From Bradyrhizobium sp. C9 (GTDB taxonomy: Bacteria > Pseudomonadota > Alphaproteobacteria > Rhizobiales > Xanthobacteraceae), in the NCBI RefSeq assembly GCF_002532045.1, contig NZ_NWTG01000003.1:186001-250000 (forward strand): a stretch of DNA of 64,000 nt. The letters are read 5' to 3'. A model generated the notes under the pieces. That model ran no database searches. It was not told the DNA's origin and saw nothing but the letters and a program-made list of their open reading frames with translations. Numbering within the stretch: the stretch's first letter is position 1; each line of letters starts with the position of its first letter. Position numbers and translations under genes: made by a program. This document shows positions 26,098 to 35,521 of the stretch, one piece after another.

Positions 26098-27848
26098 GTG
26101 TGCTTGTCGCAGTGCCGATCAGGCGGGCCTCGGCCCGCGCGGTGATCGAAAAGGGCCGTGGATGGAGCGCCCTCGACGAACTCGTGCTGTGGGCCCTGTC
26201 GCGTGAAGATCAATCCGCGAGCAAGCTCGCGGACGATCTCGGCCTGCCGCGACGCGTGGTCCTGGTCATGATCCTGCGCATGATGCGTTTCCGCCTGGTC
26301 GAATCCACGATCATCGACGGTCTTCCCGCATTCCGAACCACCGATTACGGAAGAGCGGTCGTTGCGAGCGGCTCGGAGATTCCGACGGCCAAGCAGCGGG
26401 CAACGCGGAACGTGGCGTTCGTCTACGACACCATCTCAGGAACGGTCTACAGGCGCCGCGACGTCCAGACCAAGTCGGACATCATGATCCAGAAGTTACG
26501 CGAGAACGGCGTCGACGTACGCGATATTCGCGTGCGGGGAACGCTTCCGAAAACAACGCCACGTGAAAATTTTTCCCGCATTCAGAAGGTTCTTCGCGAA
26601 GACGAGAATTTGCTGTTTTTTGACGGGGACACGTTCTTCGAACGGCAGGACGAATTCATGATGGTCATCGTGGACGGCGATGACATGCGAGGACTTCCCG
26701 ACACAGCGCCGCAGGCGCTCGTGGCGGAGATCGCGCGTGTTTCGAAGTACTCCGAGAAGGCTCGGCCGATCCTCGTCGACTCCATGATCCATGATGAGGA
26801 CGAAGGGCACGGGCTCCTTCCGCCTACACCGCTCAGGATCGAGGACGACGATGTGGTTTTCGGCGGTGAGGAGCACCGCGCGATCTTTAGGAAAATCATA
26901 GGCCAGGCAACGCGTCGCATATTTATTCACTCGACCTTTCTTCGCGCCGATGGGTTCAACGCGTGGTCTCGCGAATTCAAGGATGCCGTGCGCAAAGGGG
27001 CGAAGATCGACATCTTTTGGGGATCCGGGACCCCCGATGATCCGGGCGAGAAGACCATGAAACATGCGACAGCGTTGGCGCAACAAATCGCGGCCGACGA
27101 ATTGTTGCGCGACCGCGTTCGCATCCATCTGAGGTCTACCGGTTCGCACGCCAAACTGCTCGTCGCCGACGACGGCCAGGAAAACTTTCTCGCCGTCGTC
27201 GGATCGTGCAACTGGCTCTACACGAATTTCAACAGGTTCGAGATGTCCGTGGTTCTTCGTGAACCGGCTTTGGTTGCGCAGACGCTGGAAAGCCTTGCGT
27301 CGCTCGTCTCTCGTCCGGGTATGCGTGCCGAGACTGCGGTGGAGCTGCACACACGGGCATCCACTCTTGCGCGGCGACCGCCGATTGGCGGTCCCCACCT
27401 CGCGAGATTCGTGTTCGGCTCATCGCACGACGCGGTTCTCAGGGAGGCCAGCGGAAGTCAGCCAAGTCGTTTCCTGGTGGCCAGCGACAAGTTCGGGAAC
27501 TCTGCTTTCCCTGGGGCGATCATCCCCGCCGAGGTTGCCGCAGCGACAGCCCGAACCGAGCCGGTCGTTATTTATGGCAGCACAACAGGTCAGGTGAGCG
27601 GGATCGGCGCGGCGGGACTCACAGCCGACGTAAGAGAACGCGGAGTTCGATTGCTGCGGATCTCCGAAGGATTTCATGCGAAATTTCTGCTCTGGGGAGA
27701 TGACGATGTCGTCATCACAAGCATCAACTGGTGCTCATGGACGTCTCCGCCCCATTTCCCGCTAGGCGAAATCGGCGTCCACATTCATCGAACGGGGTTA
27801 GCTCGTTCGCTTGCACACAAGCTCTCGCTCGAATGGCCCCAGCTGTAA
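26094..27848 (+). CDS. PLD-family nuclease with two HKD motifs, Mokosh type I MkoB-like
   Basis: The 584-residue protein has an N-terminal winged-helix-like region (SALDELVLWALSREDQSASK, then LADDLGLPRRVV). Two phospholipase-D active-site halves follow: GSHAKLLVADD with VVGSCNWL, and EGFHAKFLLWGDDD with ITSINW. Such proteins cleave nucleic acid or phospholipid with a His from each half. Its ATG overlaps the helicase stop by four bases (ATGA), so it is translated with it. Helicase-kinase plus PLD is the Mokosh type I arrangement; DISARM also has helicase and PLD, but its DUF1998 protein and methylase are absent here. The PLD gene itself is intact. Confidence 0.85.
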   Translation: MSVLVAVPIRRASARAVIEKGRGWSALDELVLWALSREDQSASKLADDLGLPRRVVLVMILRMMRFRLVESTIIDGLPAFRTTDYGRAVVASGSEIPTAKQRATRNVAFVYDTISGTVYRRRDVQTKSDIMIQKLRENGVDVRDIRVRGTLPKTTPRENFSRIQKVLREDENLLFFDGDTFFERQDEFMMVIVDGDDMRGLPDTAPQALVAEIARVSKYSEKARPILVDSMIHDEDEGHGLLPPTPLRIEDDDVVFGGEEHRAIFRKIIGQATRRIFIHSTFLRADGFNAWSREFKDAVRKGAKIDIFWGSGTPDDPGEKTMKHATALAQQIAADELLRDRVRIHLRSTGSHAKLLVADDGQENFLAVVGSCNWLYTNFNRFEMSVVLREPALVAQTLESLASLVSRPGMRAETAVELHTRASTLARRPPIGGPHLARFVFGSSHDAVLREASGSQPSRFLVASDKFGNSAFPGAIIPAEVAAATARTEPVVIYGSTTGQVSGIGAAGLTADVRERGVRLLRISEGFHAKFLLWGDDDVVITSINWCSWTSPPHFPLGEIGVHIHRTGLARSLAHKLSLEWPQL

Positions 27849-27992
27849 GAGACGACTTGGGAACGCCGCGCACCTGAACTCTCTTCGAATAAAAGCGCTC
27901 AAAAGGCCGACTTTTTTCGGCTTTGGGTCTCGCCTTCTGCAACTGACGATTGTACCAATGGCCGAGTGGGTTTCAAACCGTCGGGGGCAAAT

Positions 27993-29417
27993 ATGCAAAC
28001 GCAACAGACCCTGAGTGCAGAATTTCGCGCTCTTAGCTTCGCAGTCATAATCACGGCGTTCAGCCAATCAGCTGCCGCGCAAAATTTTTTGCTCAATGGA
28101 AATGTCGTGACGCCGTCAGGCGTCGTGCAAGATGGCTGGGTCTTTATCAAAAACGACAAAATCGTCTCGGTGACAGCGACCCAACCCAACGTGCAGGGCC
28201 AGATCGTTCGGTCGAGTGACTACATTTATCCAGGCCTTGTGGATCTGCACAATCACCCGATCTACGACACGCTGCCGCGCTGGACGCCGCCGCATCTCTA
28301 CAACAATCGGTATGAGTGGCGCAGGGATCCAGTTTATCAGAATGAGGTTCAGGTACCCGAAAGAAACATTGTTGCCGCCGAGTTTTGCGACATGGACGAG
28401 TTCGCTGAGATCAAGCAACTCATTGGCGGCACGACAACGCTTCTTGGTATATCTCCGCCGGCTTTCGGCAAGCCAATGTACGATTGCATCAAGGGCCTTG
28501 CGCGCAATCTCGACTGGTACAGCGGATTTTACGGAACGAACATCGGGCACGAGCCGGTGGCGAACCCGCTCGGTGTCACGCCACCGAACTATTCGCTTAT
28601 CGCTCAGGATTGGCCGGGTGACATGAAGCCTGCCGATCTTCTAAAATATCAGAGCGGTCTAAGGGACGGCTCCATTAAGGCGTTCTTCATCCATCTTGCG
28701 GAAGGCAAGCGCACCGATGCGGAAGCACAGAGTGAATTTGGCCTCCTCAAGGATGACAAATTGCTCACAGCCAGCACCGTGATCATCCACGGCGTTGGCC
28801 TCGTTGCATCCGATTTTGCAGACATGAGCAAAGCCGGCGCATCGCTTGTCTGGTCGCCACGTAGCAATTTGGTTCTTTACGGCGAAACAACCGATGTCGA
28901 GACTGCGGCTCAACAGGGCGTGACAATTGCGATAGCGCCGGACTGGTCCCCGACCGGAAGTAGCAACATGCTGGCCGAGCTTAAGTTCGCCAGTGATTAC
29001 TCGACTACAAAGCTTAATGGGCTATTTTCAGCAAAGCAGCTCTTTGAAATGGCAACCTCTATCCCGGCTCGCATGGCGCATGTTGATCAGTTGATTGGTA
29101 CGATCGAAGCCGGCAGACATGCCGATATCTTTATGATGAGTGGTCATTCACCCGATGCTTACTCCAACCTCGTGACGGCATCCCCATCGGATGTGAGCTT
29201 GACGATCGTGAACGGCGTGCCCGTATACGGAACGCCGGATCATATGGCGCAGGCCGGCGTGTCCACCACCGAAGATGTTTCAGTCTGCGGTGAAAAGCGA
29301 AGTCTCAACAGCCAAGCCTTGACAGTTAGTGGCGCATTTGCCGCTGCTACCACGCAACTCGGCAACGCACTCACGGGACAAAACACCTCCCTTGGTCCCA
29401 TCGCGGAATGCAATTAA
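27993..29417 (+). CDS. Secreted amidohydrolase-superfamily protein
   Basis: The 474-residue protein starts MQTQQTLSAEFRALSFAVII and has a signal peptide ending near SAAA|Q. The metal site begins with VDLHNHP (HxH). Later parts include STVIIHGVGL, APDWSPTGSSN and the C-terminal GTIEAGRHADIFMMSG, as in imidazolonepropionase/dihydroorotase-like hydrolases. It would act on a cyclic amide or related compound in the periplasm. The ATG at 27993 fits the signal peptide; an upstream GTG adds nine codons. Codon use is more AT-rich than the core genes to the right, which suggests transfer. It lies between the Mokosh-like genes and tRNA-Glu. Confidence 0.85.
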   Translation: MQTQQTLSAEFRALSFAVIITAFSQSAAAQNFLLNGNVVTPSGVVQDGWVFIKNDKIVSVTATQPNVQGQIVRSSDYIYPGLVDLHNHPIYDTLPRWTPPHLYNNRYEWRRDPVYQNEVQVPERNIVAAEFCDMDEFAEIKQLIGGTTTLLGISPPAFGKPMYDCIKGLARNLDWYSGFYGTNIGHEPVANPLGVTPPNYSLIAQDWPGDMKPADLLKYQSGLRDGSIKAFFIHLAEGKRTDAEAQSEFGLLKDDKLLTASTVIIHGVGLVASDFADMSKAGASLVWSPRSNLVLYGETTDVETAAQQGVTIAIAPDWSPTGSSNMLAELKFASDYSTTKLNGLFSAKQLFEMATSIPARMAHVDQLIGTIEAGRHADIFMMSGHSPDAYSNLVTASPSDVSLTIVNGVPVYGTPDHMAQAGVSTTEDVSVCGEKRSLNSQALTVSGAFAAATTQLGNALTGQNTSLGPIAECN

Positions 29418-29947
29418 CTGGCCGAACGGAGACACTAGTCCTTTTCCATGCTGCACCACTCGCGTGCGTCGCGATCGCACCGATAGGCAGCTAACGCGCT
29501 GCGCAAGCGTCCACTGCGTTTCCGTCGCAAGTGTGCCCTCGTCTCCTCCGTCGGTCCCAACGGCTACGTGTTGCGCAGCCGAGCGATGCAGGAAAAAGAG
29601 GCCGCTCTATTGGATGGTTTTGGATTTGGTGTGCTTGTCCCGCTGCAATCTCTGCGTGCTGCAGGTACGCCGCGCACACTAGGAAAACGTGGAGCGGGCG
29701 CCTTGCCCACATCCCGAGGATGCGTGTCGCTTTGGCTGGTAGATCGGGGCGCGCCTTGAAGCGCAGGTCAGGCTTTTGCTTGTCGATCGTCTCCGGTCGT
29801 ACGTCGGAAGCAACGCTGGGCGTGCGATGAAAACTAGAATGAGATTGCGTCTACTGTTTGCCTGGCAGCGTTCGCCAATGTCCGCCATCGCTTATTCGAC
29901 GGATATTCAACGACTTTTTCAAATCTGGTCTAAGTGATTGAAATATC
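29418..29947. other. Intergenic between amidohydrolase and tRNA-Glu
   Basis: Short frames here contradict one another and show no motif. This is where an attachment-site scar or integrase would be expected if the island used the tRNA, but I see neither. Confidence 0.4.
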
Positions 29948-30022
29948 TGGCGCTCCCTAGGGGAATCGAACCCCTGTTTCAGCCTTGAGAGGGCCGCGTC
30001 CTAACCGCTAGACGAAGGGAGC
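29948..30022 (-). tRNA. tRNA-Glu (anticodon CTC)
   Basis: The minus strand folds as a tRNA: acceptor GCTCCCT pairs with AGGGAGC, a D arm GTCTAGCGGTTAGGAC, an anticodon stem CGGCC/GGCTG around the loop CTCTCAA (anticodon CTC, reading GAG), and a T arm AGGGG TTCGATT CCCCT. The discriminator G and an encoded CCA end at 29948. The 3' end points to the defence island. Confidence 0.96.
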
Positions 30023-30532
30023 GTTGAGAGGGAAGGCAATAGCCTCGAAATCGGCCTGCCGCAAGATGGCTTGTGCATTGCGGCGGGGATTTTGTCATCC
30101 ATGCTTACCATGGCGTGCCGGCGGTTTCGGCACCGAAGCAGCCCCGGAACGTCCCCTGCGCCCTTCTGGGCCTCAGCGCGCCGCACCCGCATGGACCCGC
30201 GATGCGGCCGCGCCGCACGCATGATGGCCACCTCCGGATGTCATGTCTGCATCCTGCACGGCCCTGCTTTCGCCAAACGGAAATGCAAAACACCGCCCTG
30301 TGAAGTCACCCGGCCGCCTGCCTCTGCTAGCATCGCAGCTCTTCACCATGCTGCGCCGGGCAAGGCGCTCGAGACGCGAGAGGAGTGCTTGGAACAAAGC
30401 GCAAGCCCGCAGGCACGACAATTTGGCTCACGAATATCTTGGCAAAAACAAACATCAACGCGGCCGCAGGCCATGGAAGACGTTCCGCCCTGCCCGCACC
30501 GGTCAATAGCTTAAGCAGAGCGAGGACAGACC
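30023..30532. other. Intergenic upstream of the molybdenum hydroxylase operon
   Basis: Overlapping frames without coding character. It should hold the promoter for the downstream operon, but no clear -35/-10 pair was recognised. GAGGAC precedes the ATG at 30533. Confidence 0.4.
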
Positions 30533-30985
30533 ATGATCAAGCTAAAAATCAACGGCCAGGAACAGAATTGGGACGGCGACCCGGATCTTTCGCTGCTGTG
30601 GTATCTGCGTGACGAAGCCGGCCTCACCGGCACCAAGTTCGGCTGCGGCCAGGCCCTCTGCGGCGCCTGCACCGTGATCATCGACAAGGAAGCGGTGCGC
30701 GCCTGCATCACCTCGGTCTCCGACGCGGCCGGCCGCGAGGTCACCACCATCGAGGGGCTGCACCCGACCGGCGACCATCCGGTGCAGAAGGCGTGGCGCC
30801 AGGTCAATGTTCCGCAGTGCGGCTACTGCCAGGCCGGCCAGATCATGCAGGCCGCGGCGCTGCTGGACCAGAATCCGAAACCCAACCACGACCAGATCCG
30901 CGAGGCCATGTCGGGCAACATCTGCCGCTGCGGCTGCTACCAGCGGATCGAGAATGCCGTCCACCTCGCATCGACGGGGGTGTGA
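30533..30985 (+). CDS. [2Fe-2S] small subunit of an IorAB-type molybdenum hydroxylase
   Basis: The 150-residue protein has the plant-type ferredoxin cluster GCGQALCGACTV plus a later Cys and the C-terminal second cluster QCGYCQAGQIM with GNICRCGCYQRI. It transfers electrons from the molybdenum subunit. This layout is that of isoquinoline 1-oxidoreductase alpha (IorA) and similar two-subunit aldehyde or heterocycle oxidases. The stop is followed one base later by the ATG of the large subunit. Confidence 0.94.
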   Translation: MIKLKINGQEQNWDGDPDLSLLWYLRDEAGLTGTKFGCGQALCGACTVIIDKEAVRACITSVSDAAGREVTTIEGLHPTGDHPVQKAWRQVNVPQCGYCQAGQIMQAAALLDQNPKPNHDQIREAMSGNICRCGCYQRIENAVHLASTGV

Positions 30986-30986
30986 C

Positions 30987-33314
30987 ATGAACATTCGCAC
31001 CAATATCCCCACCAATTCTCGCAAGCTTCGCGGCTTCGAGAAGCACGTCAAAGTCGAGAACTTGTCGCGCCGCAGCATCCTCAAGGGTCTCGGCATCGCC
31101 GGCTCCTTCGTGCTCGCCGCGCCGGTGATGACACGGCAGGCGTTCGCCTATGAGACCGGCGCCGGCAAGATGCCGCATGGCGTCGTGGTCGATCCGCGCG
31201 TGTTCGTCGCGATCGCCCCCGATGGCATCGTCACGATCCTGGCGCACCGCTCCGAGATGGGCACCGGGGTCCGCACCAGCCTGCCTTTGATCGTCGCCGA
31301 GGAAATGGAGGCCGACTGGTCGCGCGTCCATGTCCAGCAGGCGCATGGCGACGAGGTCAAGTTCGGCAACCAGGACACCGACGGCTCCCGCAGCACGCGA
31401 CATTATCTGATCCCGATGCGCCAGATCGGCGCCTCGGCGCGCGCGATGCTGGAAGCCGCCGCCGCCAAGAAATGGGGCGTGCCGGTCACCGAAGTGAAGG
31501 CGCAGAACCACGAAGTGGTCCACAGCTCAAGTGGCCGCAAGATCGGTTTCGGCGAACTCGCCGCCGATGCCGCCAAGGAACCGGTGCCTGATATCAAAGG
31601 CCTCAAGCTGAAGGACCCGAAGGACTTCCGCTATCTCGGCAAGGGCCAGGTCTCGATCGTCGACCTGCACGACATCACCACCGGCAAGGCGCATTACGGC
31701 GCCGATACCCGCCTGCCCGGCCTGAAATACGCCGTCATCGCCCGCCCACCGGTCACCGGCGGCAAGGTCAAGTCGTTCGATGACAGCGCAGCGATGAAGG
31801 TGCCGGGCGTCGAGAAGGTGATGGAGGTCAAAGGCTGGCCCTGGCCGTCGAAATTCCAACCGCTCGGCGGCGTGGCCGTGATCGCGCGCAACACCGGTGC
31901 CGCGATCAAGGGCCGCGACCAGCTGAAGATCGTCTGGGATGACGGCGCCAACGCCAAGTACGACTCCGTCACGTATCGTGCGTCACTTGAGGAGGCCGCG
32001 CGAAAGCCGGGCCTGGTGGTGCGCAAGGAGGGCGACGTCGATGCGGCGCTGAAGAACGCCGACAAGGTCATTGTCGGCGAATACTATCTGCCGCATCTCG
32101 CCCATGTCAGCATGGAGCCGCCGGTCGCGGTCGCCGACGTCAAGGGCGACAAGGCCGAGATCTGGGCGCCGGTGCAGAGCCCCGGCGGCACCCGCGAGGA
32201 TGTCGCCAAGACGCTTGGCATCCCCGAGGACAATGTCACCGTCAACGTGACGCTGCTCGGCGGCGGCTTCGGCCGCAAGTCGAAATGCGACTTCGCGCTC
32301 GAGGCGGCATTGCTGTCGAAGGAACTCGGCGCACCGGTCAAGGTGCAGTGGACCCGTGAGGACGACGTCCATCACGACTTCCTGCACACCGTCTCCGTGG
32401 AACGGATCGAGGCCGGTCTCGACAAGAGCGGCAAGGTGATTGCGTGGCGGCACCGCAGCGTGGCGCCGACCATCGCTTCGACCTTCGCCGCCGGCGCCAA
32501 CCACGAAGCGCCGTTCGAGCTCGGCATGGGCCTGATCGACAACCCGTTCGAGATCGCCAATCTGCAGTGCGAGAATCCGGAAGCGGCGGCGATGACGCGG
32601 ATCGGCTGGTTCCGTTCGGTGTCGAACATCCCGCGCGCCTTCGCGGTGCAATCCATGGTCGGGGAGATCGCGCATGCGACGAACCGCGACCAGAAGGAGA
32701 TGCTGCTGGAGCTGATCGGCAGCCCGCGGATCGTCAACCTGTCCTCGGTGAAGGATCCCTGGAACTACGGCGAGCCCTACGACAGCTATCCGATCGACAC
32801 CGCGCGCTTACGCAAGGTGGTCGAGCTGGTCGCCGAAAAGGGCGAGTGGGGCCGCACCGTGCCGAAAGGCCATGGTCTCGGCATCGCCGTGCATCGTTCC
32901 TTCGTCAGCTACATCGCGACCATCGTCGAGGTGGCCGTTGACGACAAGGGCAAGCTCACGGTGCCGCGGGTCGACACCGCGATCGATTGCGGCACCTACG
33001 TCAATCCGGAGCGGATCGCCTCGCAGATCGAGGGCGCTGCGATCATGGGGTTGAGCCTGGCCAAATACGGCGAGATCAGCTTCAAGGACGGCAAGGTGCA
33101 GCAGAGCAATTTCGACGATTTCCCGGTGATCCGGATCGACGAGTCGCCTGTCGTCACCAACGTCTACATCGTGCCGCCGGGGGCAGACACCCCGCCGAGC
33201 GGCGTCGGCGAGCCCGGCGTGCCGCCGTTCGCACCGGCCCTGAGCAACGCGATCTTTGCCGCCACCGGCAAGCGCATCCGCGCGCTTCCGATCGGCAAGC
33301 AGCTGGAGACGTGA
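30987..33314 (+). CDS. Molybdopterin-binding large subunit, IorB-type, Tat-exported
   Basis: The 775-residue protein has a twin-arginine signal ([20 protein letters not shown]) ending near QAFA, so the enzyme is probably periplasmic; the small subunit, lacking its own signal, would be carried along. The xanthine-oxidase-family cofactor domains follow, with [23 protein letters not shown] and the C-terminal [18 protein letters not shown], where Glu is the catalytic base. The open frame upstream of 30987 overlaps the small subunit, so this ATG is the start. IorB-type enzymes oxidise N-heterocycles or aldehydes and pass electrons to cytochrome c. No cytochrome gene or MoCo chaperone is adjacent. 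Substrate unknown. Confidence 0.93.
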   Translation: MNIRTNIPTNSRKLRGFEKHVKVENLSRRSILKGLGIAGSFVLAAPVMTRQAFAYETGAGKMPHGVVVDPRVFVAIAPDGIVTILAHRSEMGTGVRTSLPLIVAEEMEADWSRVHVQQAHGDEVKFGNQDTDGSRSTRHYLIPMRQIGASARAMLEAAAAKKWGVPVTEVKAQNHEVVHSSSGRKIGFGELAADAAKEPVPDIKGLKLKDPKDFRYLGKGQVSIVDLHDITTGKAHYGADTRLPGLKYAVIARPPVTGGKVKSFDDSAAMKVPGVEKVMEVKGWPWPSKFQPLGGVAVIARNTGAAIKGRDQLKIVWDDGANAKYDSVTYRASLEEAARKPGLVVRKEGDVDAALKNADKVIVGEYYLPHLAHVSMEPPVAVADVKGDKAEIWAPVQSPGGTREDVAKTLGIPEDNVTVNVTLLGGGFGRKSKCDFALEAALLSKELGAPVKVQWTREDDVHHDFLHTVSVERIEAGLDKSGKVIAWRHRSVAPTIASTFAAGANHEAPFELGMGLIDNPFEIANLQCENPEAAAMTRIGWFRSVSNIPRAFAVQSMVGEIAHATNRDQKEMLLELIGSPRIVNLSSVKDPWNYGEPYDSYPIDTARLRKVVELVAEKGEWGRTVPKGHGLGIAVHRSFVSYIATIVEVAVDDKGKLTVPRVDTAIDCGTYVNPERIASQIEGAAIMGLSLAKYGEISFKDGKVQQSNFDDFPVIRIDESPVVTNVYIVPPGADTPPSGVGEPGVPPFAPALSNAIFAATGKRIRALPIGKQLET

Positions 33315-33342
33315 GGCAGTAGCAGCCACAAGGAACCTGCGT

Positions 33343-33467
33343 CCCCTCTCCCGCTTGCGGGGGAGGGCTAGGGTGGGGGCTATCTCCCCGAGTCATCTCG
33401 TGGAGAGAGCCCCCACCCGGCTCGCATCTTCGATGCGATCCGACCTCCCCCGCAAGCGGGAGAGGTG
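33343..33467. repeat. Dispersed GC-rich palindromic element
   Basis: Left arm CCCCTCTCCCGCTTGCGGGG and right arm CCCCGCAAGCGGGAGAGG are inverted copies around a ~90-base centre that itself contains paired GGGTGGGGGC / GCCCCCACCC. It lies in the intergenic gap after the molybdenum hydroxylase. The shape matches mobile palindromic elements common between genes in this bacterial group; a related but different copy is at 52693-52880. Confidence 0.8.
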
Positions 33468-33598
33468 CATCGAACTAGCGGCCAAAAGCGAACTCTCATT
33501 CATCATGCGATGGCGCAAAAGCGGACCGGGAAGCGGCGGGCTGCCCCCTCGCCGCTTCCCGATCGCATCGCCCCCTATCGGTGAGAAGCGTTTCCTGA

Positions 33599-33630
33599 AG
33601 CTTCGGTTCTGAATCAACAGAACCGAAGCT
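33599..33630. terminator. Bidirectional hairpin between convergent genes
   Basis: A perfect 13-base inverted repeat, AGCTTCGGTTCTG and CAGAACCGAAGCT, around AATCAA. It lies 11 bases beyond the stop codon of the PQQ dehydrogenase and serves as a likely terminator for the convergent oxidoreductase genes. The T-run is short, so efficiency is uncertain. Confidence 0.6.
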
Positions 33631-33641
33631 TTGGTTGCGCC

Positions 33642-35372
33642 TTACTTCTTGTCGAGCGCGAACACCCAGATCACGCCGCCTTGCGGGACGTTGTTCTCGA
33701 AGCCCGCGACCTTGCCGGCGAGCGCGTCCTGGATGCGCTGCGCGTCGACGCCCCAGCCCGACTGGACCGCGATGTACTGCGTGCCATCGACCTCATAGGA
33801 CATCGGCATCGCCATGATGCCGGAGTTGGTTTTCTGCTCCCACAACAGTTCGCCGGTCTTGGCATTGAAGATGCGGAAGGCGCGGTCGTTGGTGCCGCCG
33901 GCGAGAACGAGATCGCCCGCGGTCGCCGTCACCGCACCGAACAGTTGCGAGGTCTTGTAGTCGTGCTGCCAGACCTTCTTGCCGGTGGCCGGATCCCACG
34001 CCTGCAACTCGCCGAAATGATCGGCATTGGGTGCGGGTATCAGGCCGATGTCCTCCGGCTTGGTGCCGAGCCAGAGCTGGCCGGGAACCAGCGGCTGCTT
34101 CTCGCCGGTGAAACCGCCGCAGAAGTTCTCGTTGGCGGGAACGTAGACCAGCTTGGTGTTCGGGCTATAGGCCGCCGACGGCCAGTCCTTGCCGCCCCAC
34201 AGCGACGGGCAGAACTCGACCCGCTTGCCGAGCACCGGCTTGTGGTCGGGATCGAGGATCGGCCGGCCGGTCTCGGCCTCGACACCCTTCCAGACATTGG
34301 TCTTCACGAACGGCCAGCCGGCGACGTAGTTGATCTTGTCCGGCTTGCGCTCCAGCACCCAGAAGATCGCATCGCGGCCCGGATGAACCAGGCTCTTGAA
34401 CGACTTTCCGTCGCGCTGCATGTCGATCAGCATCGGCGCATCGACCTCGTCCCAGTCCCAGGAATCGTTCTGGTGATACTGGAAGTGGGTCTTGATCTTG
34501 CCGCTGTCGGGATCGAGCGCGATCACCGAGCTGGTGTAGAGATTGTCGCCGGGATGCATCGAGCCGGGCCATGGCGCGGCGTTGCCGACGCCCCAATAGA
34601 CCGTCTTGGTATCCTTGTCGTAGGTGCCGGTCATCCAGGCCGATCCGCCGCCCGACTTCCAGTCGTCGCCGCTCCAGGTCTCGTGACCGGGCTCGCCTTC
34701 GCCGGGGATGGTGAAGGTGCGCCACAGCTCCTTGCCGCTGTTGGCGTCGTAGGCGACGACATAGCCGCGCACGCCGAACTCACCGCCGGAGCCGCCGACG
34801 ATCACCTTGCCGTCGACCACCAGCGGCATCAGCGTCAGGTACTGTCCCTTCTTGTAGTCCTGGACCTTGGTGTCCCAGACCACCTTGCCGGTCTTGGCAT
34901 CGAGCGCGACGACATGATCGTCGGTGGTGGCGAGATAGAGCTTGTCCTCCCACAGGCCGACGCCGCGGCTGGTCGGATGCAGCTGGAACAGATCGTCGGG
35001 AAGCTGCCGCTTGTAGCGCCAGTACTCGTCGCCGGTCTTGGCGTTGAGCGCGATCACCTGCCCCATCGGGGTCGCGACGAACATCACGCCGTTGTTGACG
35101 ATCGGCGGCGCCTCATGGCCCTCGATGACGCCGGTCGAGAAGGTCCAGGCCGGCTTGAGGTCCTTGACGTTGGATGTGTTGATCTGGGTGAGCGGACTGA
35201 AACCCTGTCCGTCATAGGTCCGGCGATAGAGCATCCAGTTGCCGGGTTCGGGATTTTCGAGACGCGCAGAGGTGACGGAACTGTAGTTTTCGATCGGCCC
35301 TGCGACGGCGTAGGTCGAAATGAGGCACGTGAATGCGACACAACTCGACAGTAACCACTGCTTGCTTGTCAT
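33642..35372 (-). CDS. Periplasmic PQQ-dependent alcohol dehydrogenase-like quinoprotein
   Basis: The 576-residue protein has a signal peptide (LLSSCVAFTCLISTYAVA) and an eight-bladed propeller with repeats such as ALNAKTGDEYWRY and ALDAKTGKVVWDT. It has NPEPGNWMLYRRTYDGQGFS at the start and ends GGVIWVFALDKK. WDWD places Asp306 and Asp308 two apart near the PQQ site; Asp at the second position is a marker of lanthanide-using XoxF-type enzymes. The vicinal Cys-Cys of methanol dehydrogenases is not visible, and there is no heme domain. GGGAGGT precedes the ATG. A Rieske gene lies upstream on the same strand. Confidence 0.9.
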   Translation of the reverse strand: MTSKQWLLSSCVAFTCLISTYAVAGPIENYSSVTSARLENPEPGNWMLYRRTYDGQGFSPLTQINTSNVKDLKPAWTFSTGVIEGHEAPPIVNNGVMFVATPMGQVIALNAKTGDEYWRYKRQLPDDLFQLHPTSRGVGLWEDKLYLATTDDHVVALDAKTGKVVWDTKVQDYKKGQYLTLMPLVVDGKVIVGGSGGEFGVRGYVVAYDANSGKELWRTFTIPGEGEPGHETWSGDDWKSGGGSAWMTGTYDKDTKTVYWGVGNAAPWPGSMHPGDNLYTSSVIALDPDSGKIKTHFQYHQNDSWDWDEVDAPMLIDMQRDGKSFKSLVHPGRDAIFWVLERKPDKINYVAGWPFVKTNVWKGVEAETGRPILDPDHKPVLGKRVEFCPSLWGGKDWPSAAYSPNTKLVYVPANENFCGGFTGEKQPLVPGQLWLGTKPEDIGLIPAPNADHFGELQAWDPATGKKVWQHDYKTSQLFGAVTATAGDLVLAGGTNDRAFRIFNAKTGELLWEQKTNSGIMAMPMSYEVDGTQYIAVQSGWGVDAQRIQDALAGKVAGFENNVPQGGVIWVFALDKK

Positions 35373-35419
35373 GAGATGCTACCTCCCTGCTCTGTTTTGT
35401 TTTTTCAGTTTTTGCTTTG

Positions 35420-35492
35420 AGCATGATCTCTGCGCAAACGCGTTCCGCGTTTGTCGCGCGGAAAACCGCTTCGCACTTTTCCGGATCATGCT
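35420..35492. repeat. Dispersed palindrome with GATCATGC ends
   Basis: AGCATGATC at 35420 and GATCATGCT at 35484-35492 are inverted ends, with ACGCGTTCCGCGTTTGTCGC and CCGCTTCGCACTTTTCCGGA between them. This is a familiar intergenic element of Bradyrhizobium-like genomes (from memory, not searched). It separates the PQQ dehydrogenase and Rieske genes. Confidence 0.7.
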
Positions 35493-35521
35493 TTAGGTCA
35501 TGCAGAACTCCCGGTGCGGCC

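Noticed and set aside
27906..27924. GCCGA / TCGGC hairpin after the PLD gene as a terminator
   Set aside because: Only five base pairs with T residues in the loop instead of after the stem; too weak to call.
29948..30022. Second copy of the tRNA-Glu 3' end as an island attachment site
   Set aside because: No repeat of this sequence was noticed elsewhere in the window; the other end may lie outside it.
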